A stretch of 64,000 nucleotides of DNA from Pithys albifrons albifrons. Its lineage: Eukaryota; Chordata; Aves; Passeriformes; Thamnophilidae. The stretch lies in the NCBI RefSeq assembly GCF_047495875.1, contig NC_092461.1, forward strand, positions 87,614,931 through 87,678,930, in the 5' to 3' direction. The notes under the pieces are model-generated. The model saw nothing but the letters and a program-made list of their open reading frames with translations. It made no database searches and had not been told where the DNA came from. A program made the translations under genes and the position numbers. Shown here in pieces: positions 22,736 to 34,440 of this stretch. Numbering within the stretch: position 1 is the first letter of the stretch; every line of letters starts with the position of its first letter.

Positions 22736-25700
22736 TGCAGTTAAACCATACACACACAGTACGGTAAACTAAGGCTGCAGGAAGAATTAGCATGCACAAT
22801 ATACAAGTCCTGTGAAAGTGTCCTAACTAGTAAAGAAAGAAAAGATTTTCTGTTAATCTATGTCTCAGTGATCAGTTTCGTGTTTTACATACAGCTGAAC
22901 TTTCACAAGAAGGTTTTAGGAAGGCTTAATTCAGAAAACACAATTCTTGGAAGAAGATTCCTCTTTGGCTTGAACTTCAGACTGAGTGATATGAGATTCA
23001 GTTGTCTGGGAAATAATAGACTTCAAATATATGAACAGTTGATGCAAAAGTAACACAAGTATCCCACAACACATTGGCTAAAATTGGCTAGTGTCACTGA
23101 CTTTGCTCCTTATGAAAATTTAGCATTCTTCTCACACATCTAGGTCTCAGAATATCTGTTGAAAATGATATACTGAAGTTTGATGATTCTTTCAGGAAGA
23201 TAAAAATATTATATTTGTCTAAAAGTATCTTTTCCAGACTTACTTGTGAAACTGTGATACAGCCTTATGTGATTCCTGCTAGAAAAATATGAATTTAATC
23301 TCCTACTATAATAAACACAATGGCAAGTTAGATGTATTTGTTAATTTATGATGCTGCCCAGTTGCATTTTTCTTTCTTTTCCTCTTTTTTTTTTTTAAGA
23401 TCACCAGTATATTTTTAATTTAATTTAAAATTATTTCTATTAGGTTATTTTAAAAATTATAATTTTTTACCATTGTTTGACATCTGCTTCCTGTACAAAG
23501 AGGACACAGATTTGATGGTGCTTTGTAATCTGCCTCTGCCAAAGCTGTTATTTTACTATAAGAAGGTTGTGACTGTCCAGATTAAGTAAGGCATGTTTAA
23601 CATATGGTTATCAATGGTTATTACTTTGGTATTTTTTAAATTTTTGATCAGTTATATCAGATAAAGCTATGGCAAAAAAATAAAAAAAGCTTTAAGCAGA
23701 GAGCAGGAGGCAGAATTAACATTCACTATTCCTAATATCCTATGAACTGCTTATTTTAACTGACTTAATAAAGACTAGAAGAAATATATTCCAAGGAAAG
23801 AGCCATCTTCAGTGTGTCTTTTTGCCTATTTCTTCTGATCTATATTTACCTAACATCTCTTAGGCATATTCACTTTTACATTAGAGTGTAATTTTGATTG
23901 ACAAGACAAATCCCTTTCGATAAATTTAGTAATATTTATTATATTATCACACTTTTGTTATTTTTCATATAACACAGAACTGCACCACTAACCAGTATCC
24001 ATTAAAGAGTTCAAACATTTTACTTAACAGAAATGTTATGTCTTTGGCTTTCTTTTTAATAAGCATAATGATATCGGCACTCATCCTGAAAGTTTAAGTA
24101 ATACCAGACACCCATTTTCTGTTTCTACACATTAACTAACAGTTTTGGGACCTAAAGCTTAACTTTTTTCAAGGGGTGGTAACTGTCTGTCAGATTGATC
24201 TTCTCATTTTGGCAACCAGTTCACCTTATCTAATGCAAATATTGATCTAGCACTACCACTCTGTAGCAAATTTAAAGTTTTAGGGCAAAAATCTTCTTTA
24301 CTTCTGACCAGGTCATTTAGTTTTTGAAAAAGTATCTACAAAAGACACAGCATACACAGTAGCTGAAAGGAAAGGAGAGAACTGAAAACTTTTAATGGGA
24401 ATCCAAACCTTCTATTGAGAGGTTGGACAGGTCATCTCCCTTAACAAGACAGATAGGAAGTATTCATTTCTTTTAAACTGACATTGGCAAGGACAAAATG
24501 TGAAATAGCTTTATTAAAAGAAAAGACTTGAACTCCCACAAAGGGAGTCATTAAAAACAAGACTATGATACAAGGACAGTAGTTAAATACATTGCAATTG
24601 GCGTTATAATTCCTAGCTGAAGTCTACTGTCTGGCAGTCAGATATATGATGTCATTTCCTAAAATTAAATTAGAAGACTCTTCAGTTAATTATTAAGTTT
24701 ATAGGGCCTTGCTCCACTGTGTCTGACTGCTCTAATGACATTTACAAAAAACATCTTTAAAAATATGAAAGAGGCTTTGGAACTTATAGTTTAAATAACA
24801 GACATTTTTAATCTGTGTAAAGGTTGCAAAAAATTACTCAATATTTATGTCATTATTCACAGACTCAGAAACTGTGAGATATTTCTTAATTTATTTCACA
24901 GGTTTTTAGTGGAATCCCTTTAGAGGACAATACAGGAAAATCCAGGACTACTGTCCATTTGTTCCAAAAGAACTTAATGATGTCATAAAGTTGCAGCTTT
25001 TCCACCACTCCTTTATAAACTTGTATAAACTGTTATGCAATTAGGGAGATAATTTTGGTCTTTAATTTAGAAGATAATTCAGTTCTATATCCTGGCTTCA
25101 TCAGATCCAAGTGTCTTTTGGTTTTACAGGTATATTACCAAAGGCATCAATCAGGGAAAGGACAGTCTATTAACATTCCTTCCAGATAATAATAAGAAAA
25201 ATGTATATTTCACATTATGCAAAATTTCACCAAGGCAATTTCTTCCTGTGTATCTTTCAACTGTTTGTCTTGAATCCTGGGTAGCATTGTTATCCCATAA
25301 AACTGTTTTCAGGAAAGAAATTTGGGCATTTTAGGATGTTCCACTCAGTGTTACTCGAATGTCACTCAGACATTAAAAAAGCTGACAGACATATGTGAAC
25401 CCACAGACCACAGACATCCCCAATTATTATCTTGCAATTTATGACATTCACATTAGCTTCCTTCACACTTTTGGGAAAAATATGTTTTCAGCCATCATGA
25501 AGAGACAGTAGAACAAACATATGAAGCAGATCACACTGTAATAGAGTAGACTGGAATGCACAACAGGAGTTCAGGCAAGCAGTAAACTCTTCAAGGAGAT
25601 GTCCAGATTTATTTTTTTTAAACTCACATAAATGCTGATGGAATATTTTGAAAATCAAATTTAAGCTAACAACCATAAGTCAATGACTGCCATGACAGTT

Positions 25701-26189
25701 GCAAACTCTAAATCATCATCCTTTCATTAAACTGACCCACTATTTCAGTGTTTTTCTGTTTTGTTCCTATCAGTGAAGAGAAGATTTTACCAGTAAATTG
25801 CCTGGGAAACTCCTAAAATAATGCTAATATTAGAGGAAAACAAATTTATAATTATAGAATTCTTTCCTTTCTTCATAGCAGCTGATACTAGAGTAATTTT
25901 TCAGAGCAAGGAATCAGGCAAGCAGTAGAAATTTTTACGTTGAATAGCCTTGTATTCAAGTTGAAGTGAGCTTCAAAAGATCTGAAACAGAAAACTTGCA
26001 AAATAGCTCTAATGCCATAGCTAAACATTTTAATATATTCCTATTACACACATCTGTTTAACTCATTTTAAGTGCTCAGAGTAATGAAAGCTGACCATGA
26101 CTTGCAAATCTGGGTTCCCCATCCACTAAAGAACACAGTAAAACTAAAATGAGACAGAGAAGCAGGGTATGATCAAAGCTAGACGCACT
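22736..26189. other. AT-rich unique DNA, no gene seen
   Basis: No repeat family, RNA gene or exon recognised. Open frames (22868-23053 +, 25488-25676 -) are about 60 codons and unconvincing. Confidence 0.55.
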
Positions 26190-26505
26190 TCTGTAGAGGG
26201 GGATATTAGATTAGGCATCCTTAGCTTAGAGAAAAAGGACCCAAAGGGATATGTTCTTGATGTATAAAATAATAAAAGCCATGAATATGGGGGCTAGGGA
26301 GAAATTAGGCACTATTTTTGTAAAATAAGAACAAGGGGCACTAAACTAATTTATCATTGAGAAAATTTTCAGCAAACAAAGGGAAGTGCTTTTTTACAAA
26401 GTGCCTAATTAAATTGTAGGACTCATTGCCAATGGATGTTGTGGAGGCCAAAGATATAAATGTATTCCAAAAGAGATTAGAAATATGAAAGGAGGTCCAT
26501 CATAA
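26190..26505 (+). mobile_element. Old CR1/L3-like LINE fragment
   Basis: Translation of the + strand across several stops gives a pattern typical of the ORF2 C-terminus of ancient CR1/L3 elements: 'RTRGTKL.YH.ENFQQTKG' at about 26326-26385, then 'LNC..HCQ' at about 26409-26435, and a lysine-rich end near 26470-26500. It is much more decayed than the other CR1 copies, with no terminal repeat preserved, so it is probably a much older insertion. The family assignment rests on this faint pattern only. Confidence 0.6.
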
Positions 26506-28099
26506 ACAACAAAAAAAAATAATAAAAAAGGTGATACTCTGTATAACTCAGAAAATAATTCCACACTGCAGTGCAGGAAGCTGTCATTCTGTATTTGCCC
26601 TGTTCACATACGCTGCTTTTCCCAGGCCTCTGCTACTGACATCTGTTGTCAAGGAGACTGAGGACATGTAAACACTTTTTACTGGATGGATAGGCTTTTC
26701 TGGATATGCCCGCCTGGCAACACTGGAATAGAGGAAGCTGCAGGATATCAATATTCTGAAATGTGTTTTCTTATCCCTCTGTAGATCCCCACTTGAGAAT
26801 CCGTCAGATCTCTTAGATGCAAGAATCTGGCATATGGTGCTCATCTTATACATAGTATGGCCATTCTGCTACAGTTGCAGGAGAACAAAGATACTCCCAG
26901 CCCTGACTTTTTGTCCAGACTTTCTTACCAAAATTGACTACTCAAGGCTGTTGTAGCCAAGATGTCAATATGACTGAACAATACAAATCTTATTCATCAT
27001 ATCTGAATGATCAGAAGCCTCTGAGGATAACCAAAAGTTTATCTAAACACACAGAACATATCTTTGAAGTACTCCTACTTGAAACAAAACTCACTGCAGA
27101 GCTTTGATGTCTTTCAGCCTCCTTCAGCAGATTTTGAATCAAACCAACAGCTCTGATGCATTGTTGCAAGTTAAACAACCACTTCATGATCAGTTAGAGC
27201 TGCTTTTGTCATCTCATAAAAGTAGATACCTCCACATGTCCTCTCTGAATTTATCTATATTTTAAGATTCACCATAAAATCTAGAAAAAAAGCTATTTAA
27301 TTTTTTTAATGACAGAGTATTTTTTGTTCCTAAAAAATAAGAGAAAAGCTTCTGCACCTTGCGTTGCCAAGATTTTGACTTAACAAAGCTGATACTATTA
27401 ACATATAAAGTTGTTTCAGTAATTTCTTAACACTGAGATTTTTATCCTGAAATGTATTCTTGACAGGTTTGAGTAGACATACATGGAGCTCTCTGACATG
27501 AGTGTTTTCCCTATCTGGCCCTTTGTTACTCCAAATCTCACTCGTAACTCGTGAATTTATATAAAATATTTGCACAACAGTCCCTACAGGGTGTGGCAGG
27601 AGGTCAAGGCCTTTAAATAAATAAATCACAAGACTGCTAGTTGAAGACACAACTACCAATTTAGCACTTGTCCATTCACTGACACAAAATTCTCCTGGTT
27701 TCAAAGTAGAAGATTTTTGTAGGAAAGAATTTCCTAACAATCTGATCTTCAAAATAATCCATTACTCAGCCTCTGCCACTGAATTCTAAAACAAGCACAG
27801 TAGATTTTACAAGTGGTACCGTGTCATTTATGAACATTAGCTAAAACTCAGAGATGAGAAGTTGGATACTGGTTAATTTATTCTATTTAAATGCAAGACA
27901 AAATACTGTTTAGATATAGCAGATGAGAAGAATTTGAAATGGTGTTGTTCAATTTTGTCCTGTAAGATTATCCAAGAATCAGCTAAAGATCTGAAATTAT
28001 TTAGAATTATGATAATACCTGCTGCTTGATTTCATGTAAACCTGCTTTACTGAGTAAGTACCATTATATAAGTTTAGCAATTGAAAACAAAACCGTGAA
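26506..28099. other. AT-rich DNA, no supported gene
   Basis: Contains the longest open frame in the window not explained by a repeat: 140 codons on the - strand (27330-27752). It begins with TTG, not ATG, and I recognise no domain. It lies downstream (in - strand terms) of the decayed provirus at 28.1-29.7 kb, so a remote retroviral origin is possible but unsupported. Confidence 0.45.
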
Positions 28100-28400
28100 G
28101 ACTATACTTAAAAATGTAGATCAGGTTCATTTCTCCTCAGCTGATACCTTTGTGCAGATTCGACTTATTTTATAACAATTGTGTTGCAATGAAAAGGAGG
28201 TATGTAGCTGCTGTGGTTATTATTATCTATAGTAATACAACAATATAAAAGTATGAAAATATCACCTAAGCATGCAGCACCCAAAACATCATATGCAACT
28301 CCCTTTCCTCTGCCAGGTTTTAGTTTACATTCTTTTGCAAAAATTTTAATCCAATTCACCACTGGTTTTGGGTCATACCAGTTGTTATAAACCTAGGTGA
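28100..28400 (-). mobile_element. Decayed 3' LTR remnant of a provirus
   Basis: The block at 28168-28263 is a clear direct repeat of 28970-29057 in the LTR to the right: both read 'TTGCAATG(G)AAA..GAGGTATGTAG', then 'ATCTATAGTAA', 'ACAATATAAAA' and 'TATGAAAATATCAC'. Weaker similarity extends left (CAGATTCGAC against CAGATTAGAG) and right to about 28400. Relative to the other LTR it carries deletions of roughly 50-60 bp at two places. I read it as the 3' LTR of a reverse-orientation provirus; both outer limits are approximate. Confidence 0.6.
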
Positions 28401-28843
28401 TACTGGAAGGAAAAGGATTAGCATTACCTTTTTAATTTCATCAGGAAGAGACAGTCCCCATTTGAATTACCCTGTGCAGTCATTCCTTTTGAATTGATCA
28501 TTAACTCACTGAGGTAAATGTCTTTCTCCTTGTTAATTATGGGAGGATCAGCTTGACTTTCTCCTGCAGTAAACCTTAAAACAGGCCTGGGGTGTACTAG
28601 AAAACCTTTCAACAGGTCTGATGTGCCCAGGTCAATATTGAGAGGAGAAAAATTATCATTAAATTAATCTGTCACTAACCACCTGAGGATCAATGTTCTC
28701 CCACTACCTCCTGGGGATCAGTCAGACTTCTTCCAGAATACCTTACAATAGGACCAGGTCACAGCAGAAAACCCTGTAACAGCTTTGGACCACACCAATC
28801 ACTCCATCACATCCAAGGGGTCCTGTCCATTACACCAATTTAA
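28401..28843 (-). mobile_element. Internal remnant of a reverse-orientation provirus
   Basis: A short stretch between the two LTR-like blocks. Directly inside the right-hand LTR, the - strand reads TTAAAT and then TGGTGTAATGGACAGGAC (28820-28837, complement), in the position of a primer-binding site. It starts with the obligatory TGG but I could not match it to a particular tRNA. The rest holds only short open frames (e.g. 28424-28612 -, 62 codons) with no recognisable gag, pol or env motif. Most of the internal region has been deleted. Confidence 0.5.
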
Positions 28844-29678
28844 TGTTACAACCCGCCCCCAAAGTCGAGGGTAACTGAGGTTTTTGTTAATATATCCCTT
28901 GGGGCAGATTAGAGTGAAATGACACTGAATGACAGTGTATGTGCATCTATAAATATAGGTATATTTTGGAACAATTTTGGTTGCAATGGAAAAGAGGTAT
29001 GTAGCGGTTATGGTTACTATCTATAGTAACAGGACAATATAAAAATATGAAAATATCACAGTGAAATTTATAATGAAAAGAAAGGAAGAGAAAGGATAAG
29101 AGTACACAGCGGAGAGAAAAGATATCACCTATGAATCCAGCAACTAGGCTTGATTATGGTAATTCCAATGTCTGTTGGTTGAAGTGATGTTCACAGTCTT
29201 GATCCATTAAGGTTGGTGGAAACCCACAAAACAGAGTTCAACAGGTTTATATTCAGATTCAGGTAGGAACACTCAGGTGCCTCCTCTGGAAGGGGAGTTT
29301 TGACACTATGGATCATACACAGTCCTGTGGTGGAAGGCATCAGAAATGAGTCTAGGGGTGCTTTCGTGGTCATTGATGGTTGCAGAGATCGTCTGTCCCA
29401 TAACTTGGGGTGGCCATTCTTTAACCAGTGATACATATATAAGCAGTTGCTTTCTTTCCCACAGTTTTCCGCAGTGGGAATTCTTGTCCAGGTGCATTAA
29501 CCATGATAAGCTAATCTGATCTCAGCTCTGTCAGAACTGGAATTAACATCTTCCTGTTGCAAATTCTACCCTTTTGTGCCTATCTCAAGTTTCCGCTGTG
29601 GCGCTTTTCTTACAGCAAGTTCCTTCTGGGTCCTTGACATTGTTTGAGAGAGGCAACTGTGCTCTTTAAGCCCTTACA
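28844..29678 (-). mobile_element. 5' LTR of a decayed reverse-orientation provirus (family B)
   Basis: On the - strand, an 835-bp block with TGTAAGGGC at its 5' end and GGTTGTAACA at its 3' end, the canonical TG...CA form. A TATA-like TATATATGTAT lies at about 29433-29443 (complement). It shares a diagnostic block of about 95 bp with 28168-28263. Flanks TTTAA and TGAGT do not match each other, as expected for a proviral 5' LTR rather than a solo LTR. The LTR differs from family A (6.7 and 10.7 kb) and from the young element at 35.9 kb. Confidence 0.68.
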
Positions 29679-29850
29679 TGAGTGGAAATCCTTTTTCTAA
29701 TATCCAGCCTAAAACTTCCCTGACACAGCTTCATGCTGTTCCCTCAGGTCCAATCACTGTTCACCAGAGAGAGGAAAACAGTGCCTGTGCCTCCACCTCC
29801 CTTCATGCAATGAGTTCTGCCCTCAGGCTCCTCTTCTCTTGGCTAAGGAT
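29679..29850 (-). mobile_element. CR1 LINE fragment, reverse orientation, cut by the LTR
   Basis: The + strand reads 'TTTTTCTAATATCCAGCC' and 'CTTCATGCTGTTCCCTCAGG', then 'CTCAGGCTCCTCTTCTCTTGGCTAA', the complement of the CR1 ORF2 C-terminal region. It starts exactly at the LTR edge, so the provirus probably inserted into this CR1; the CR1 3' end expected on the far side was not found and may have been deleted. Confidence 0.8.
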
Positions 29851-32800
29851 GGCAAAAAAACATTCTTGGTGTTCTGTTTGGACATGGTCATGCCATTTTG
29901 AAGCACAAAAAATTGGGTCTCTCAAAATATTTCACCTCAGGGACAGAAGAAAGCTTCTATCTACCCTATTTGTGAATCTAGACAAAGCATGCAGTTCCTA
30001 TGAATTAATTAATATTATGTCGTGATTAATTTTTCTTAAATGAATTTATACAACAAAAAAATTGCAATAACAAAGGGAAAGCCTAAGAGCTAAAAAATTA
30101 ATGTAGAGAGTAAACATATGAATTTGCAATGGTCTTTAAACTGTGAGAGTTTAGTGTAGTTTTATCAGTCTCCATGCCTAGGCTGGAACCTTGAATGAGG
30201 ATCCAGATGAGGTGCATCAGGCCAATGACCAAAGTAACTAGTAGGGATCAAGGCCCATTACTTTACCACAAATTTTACAGAAAGGCATTGCAGAGAAAGA
30301 TGAGACAAATTTCCTGTGAAGGCAATGATTCTTGCAGCTGCAGAAATCTACTCGTGTTTTGCAGCAGTCAAAAGCAGGTTTAGAGATTACTTCAAAAGCC
30401 TCTCTGACTGTGTCAAATAGCTTTATTGCTGGATTTGTTGCCTGCTTTTCCACAGCTATGAGAAACCTTTCTAATTCACTCTTCTTTTTGACCTTGAACT
30501 CTTAGTGATCTCTGGCTGCCAGAATAAGTTGATGCACAGTCAAATCAAAGTGTTTTCCCATTTTCTTTTTAACGAGGACATCAGGCTCCTGGTGCAAATC
30601 AGACAGGGGTCATAATTTACACACTGCTGTTCAGAAACAATCGAAGTCAAATTTTTCAAGTGTATTATTATGTGCAGTAACTTTGCAGAAAAAAATACAT
30701 TTTTGGGGGGGATTTTTTGTTCTCTGGGACATATGATGACAGGAGGGAAACTTATGGGAGTGGCATAGGTCCTTCAAAATATTTTTATTGACTGTAAAGC
30801 AAAATATATGTATGTATTCTCGCAAGAATGCCAAAGTAGTGGAAAGGATACAAAAAAGTTTATTTTTCGGGGGGGATGCTGAAAAGTTACAAATCCTCAC
30901 AGTGCTGTGTGGCAGCACCAGGCCTCAGGAAAAGGCAAGCCTTTCATTCATTTTCCAGGCTTTACCATCATTTCCCCCAACTTGACTTCCCCGCTTGCTG
31001 CTGAGGCCTTGGCTCTGTCTCATACACGGGGAGTCAACTTCTGTGGAACACATGCAGAGAAACATCTAAAACTGTCTCTGGGAATGATGCCTCGTTCCAG
31101 GCAGGAAACATTCCTTTAGTGAAAGTAACTGCCTTCTCAGTAGCAATATCTTCTGGAAAACAGTTATTTAACCCTACACTGACAAATTCGGATATTCATT
31201 AGGAAATTCTTAAGGTGCTTTCCAATTTTTCTTATATAGCTTTGGGTTTGGGTTTTGAGGATTTTTTGCATTTATAACAAATACGTTTGCAATACATTTA
31301 TTGCTTGGTTACACCAGAATTATTACTGAATTCAAGATATTTTAGCAGTCATAGAGTGATTTCAGATTCCTGTGTAGTGCTTAAATTTATATAGCTTTAA
31401 GATATGGCTTTAAGATATGCACTATAAAGAAAAAGAAGAATTAAGCTGCAATATTCTTGGTCAGATGCTTAAGAATCTTCTAGTTGGTTTTGTCACTCTT
31501 CAGTTAATTTTCTGAGTTATGCTAACAAAAAACCTATGTATCATTTTGTGTGTACACAGTGAACACAATAAAATAAAATCTATATCACTTGAGAAGAAAA
31601 AGGAAGGAATAAGGAAGAAAATTGAGACCAAATACAAAAAAAAAAAATCAGAACTAATGTGACTGAAAAGGATCCAGTGCTTTAAATGATCAAGACATAA
31701 ATTCAGGAGATTAATTTTTTGTGTTGTTCGACCTTATAAGGCTGCCAACCTTCCTTTCCCAATTATTCTACCATTGGATTTAAAGATAAGAAAGTGATAT
31801 ATTATTCCTTTAGTCATTTGGAGAATCATGTAACTTACTTATGCAGAGTTTTGCCTTGGGTCCTCCATGTCTTTAATTACAGTAAAATGCACAGCTACTC
31901 TGAGGCAGTGATTATATTCACTATTAAACAACCTGCAAATCTGGCTAGATTGAACTATTTATTTTACCAACATCCATGACCTGAGAGACAGTGATCAGTA
32001 AATATTCAGAGTAGTCACTTTTCTTATCTGGGCATGTTCTCAGTATACTTCATTTACAGTTGAGAACACACACTAAAAAGAACATTTTGAGAACAAACCA
32101 CAATTTTTTATGTGTAGTTATTTCCTCTTGGTGCTGCACTAGACATTGTAGTTTTCAAACAATAGTTTGGAAAAAAAAAGCAAATAAAAAACCAAAAAAC
32201 ACAGCAGTTAGAGATAGTTGAAATGACAGTACTCTGACTAGCAGTGTCATTCCAAGATTTTGACTATTCCATGTAGTAGAATTAGGAGTTGTGTCTGATT
32301 AATCTCTAAAGGTTATCCTGTGACTAGTGTCCATTCCCTCAGTGTTCTGATACAAGAAATTTGTTTAAACTGTTTTAATGCAGAGTCAGATTATAAATAC
32401 AACACTCCGAAACTGAGCAGAAAATTATTACCTGTACGAATTTGACCCCACAGAGAGAGCAGAAATTGTCTGTGCTAATTCCTGACTCTTGCAACTCCTT
32501 CTGAATTTTCAAGTGCATAATCAACTTCCTTTCAAACTCTTCTTAAGACCTATGCTCTCACAAGCAGAGAAATCCCATCTCTTGGACATTTTATTTTAAT
32601 AGTTACAAACACCAACTGAAAAGCATATTCCCTACCTTCATCTGAACAAACCCCTTTCATATATATGAAAGAACTAGTGAGAGCAACTTCTTGATTACTT
32701 TCCTCAATGTCATAGTAACAATAAGACTCTATGTTGACTTGAACTATTCGATGTGTCCGCTTTGAATGTCTGCTTCGGAAACTGGTATATGCAGGTTGTC

Positions 32801-33157
32801 CAATCTTCAGGACCAAAACTGCCTATAGGGTTGAAGTGACTGTGCCTCTGGGTAAGCTCCCAGTTATAAAAATTGTAACTGTTAGCTGCTTTTCACCAGC
32901 AAAGTGAAGTTACAGTTATAAAATAATGATGAACACAGAAATACTCAGTCAGTGGGAGGCTTGGAATTAAACAACACGAACCTTGCACTTATAGTGAAAT
33001 ACACCATCACCGCAGCTAAATTTTGTGCCTCTTGACTAAGCATATGGCAGCAACACAAAATTTTCTTCAGCAGGGACCAAAACCTTGTGATAATATTTAA
33101 ATGGAATTAAACAATTATGATGTGTGTTATTTCCACAAAAATCAAAATATGGGCCTA
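29851..33157. other. Mixed unique DNA, no supported gene
   Basis: No repeat family recognised. Two T-plus-G7 motifs lie 160 bp apart (about 30703-30714 and 30867-30879). The stretch 30880-31120 is GC-richer than background, with small overlapping open frames on both strands (30788-30985 +, 30907-31119 +). A - strand open frame at 32550-32816 (88 codons) lies just beyond the LTR end at 33158, but carries no recognisable retroviral motif. Confidence 0.45.
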
Positions 33158-33998
33158 TGTAACACTCCGGCCTCTGGAGCTGCAGGCTCACAGGCTCAGC
33201 CAGGAGTTTTACTTTAAAATAGTGTATAGGGTTCTTTAATACCTTGAGATAGCTAGTTTTAAGACAATAAGCTATTTTTATTAACTTGGGGACAGAAAAT
33301 AAGGGAACTTGGCAAAAAAAAGGGTACCACACAAGCTAGACAAAATGTTCCACCACAATACTGACCCTGCACATACTAATCCGCAACACTTACATCAAAA
33401 TCCAATCCCTTCATCTCCAGGCCACTGAAAGCATCAAAAAGAAGCAAGGAAGAGAAGGGGTGCAAGACAAGAGAAGGAGCAAGAGGGTGAGGGAGATTAT
33501 ATAGCTACCACCGGAACCTTGTGGAAGACCAGCTGTCACACATCTAGATGGCAGGGCTGTGACATGTGGCACCCCAGAGTCTCTGGTTTTATCTGCTCCA
33601 GTCTCTATGGCCAAACCCTGAAGGCATTGCCTTGTCGTCATAGAGTCATAGCAGACAAAGGAGCACAGGGTCACAGGTGTCACACACAAACCTAATTTTA
33701 TTAAACTACATATAGTTCACTCAAAGGAAAAGAAAATAAAATGGAGGAGAAGGAAGGAATTTCTTCAATTTACAAGTCAGTCTTTATGTATTTTAAATCC
33801 CTCCCACGGCCACCTTCCCATAGGTCCATGACAGTGTCCATATACTTTGTTACAACTTTTAATTAGATATTACATACTCTCCAGATGTAATTTTAGTTTA
33901 ATAAGAAATTATCAATAGACATTGCATTCCCACAGCTTGCCTTTCTCAGGACCTCTCTTATGTCACGCTGCTTTAGTTATACTGCCAGTTTTCTCACA
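33158..33998 (-). mobile_element. Solo LTR, endogenous retrovirus (family C), reverse orientation
   Basis: An 841-bp block whose - strand starts TGTGAGAAAACTGG and ends GGAGTGTTACA, flanked by a perfect 5-bp target duplication, GCCTA (33153-33157 and 33999-34003). TG...CA ends plus a 5-bp duplication support a solo LTR of ERV class I or III. It contains two complementary TATA-like/AATAAA pairs: one with ATTATATA at 33496-33503 and TTTATT at 33277-33282, the other with a TTTTAAAT-like box near 33788-33797 and TTTATT at 33697-33702. Open frames inside (33036-33332 -, 33411-33689 -) are incidental. Confidence 0.78.
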
Positions 33999-34003
33999 GC
34001 CTA

Positions 34004-34440
34004 AATCATCTCTAGCTGCCCCCAGTTGTTCAAGGAGGCAACAGTTCATTTAGGCCGAAAACTGCCTGTAGTTTCAAACCCCCATATCACTTCTGACTCA
34101 TTGGCCACTCTGGAGTCCCAGGCCGGGGTGAGGGTCTGCATTCTCACTGCCCCTGCCAATCTGAGCTGCATTAGGGGCTCCAGGATGTGTGGGGTGTCAT
34201 AGTTTTCCCGGGCTGTTTGTAACTGACAGCTGCTCCCGGGCTTCTCCATGAGGGCTCCAGGGCTGCCATGAGGGATACAAAGTCACCCCACCTCCATGAA
34301 GTTCGACCCATCCCTTCCCTCTCCACATGCTCAGAGGAGACGGTTGATTCTACCCATCAGTCAAACAATCTGGTGAGATACGAATCCGGACTCACAGCCC
34401 AGTTAAGTGAATTATGCAGGAAACATGTTGTGAGGAATAC
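34004..34440. other. GC-richer segment of unknown origin next to the solo LTR
   Basis: A sharply bounded stretch, far GC-richer than the DNA on either side. The - strand has a 67-codon open frame (34046-34249) and further short open pieces, but no motif I can assign. It may be a fragment of an older retroviral internal region into which the neighbouring LTR inserted, or an unrelated repeat. Confidence 0.35.

Noticed and set aside
34046..34249. 67-codon - strand frame in the GC-rich island as a gag fragment
   Set aside because: No gag motif could be identified; kept only as an unclassified segment.
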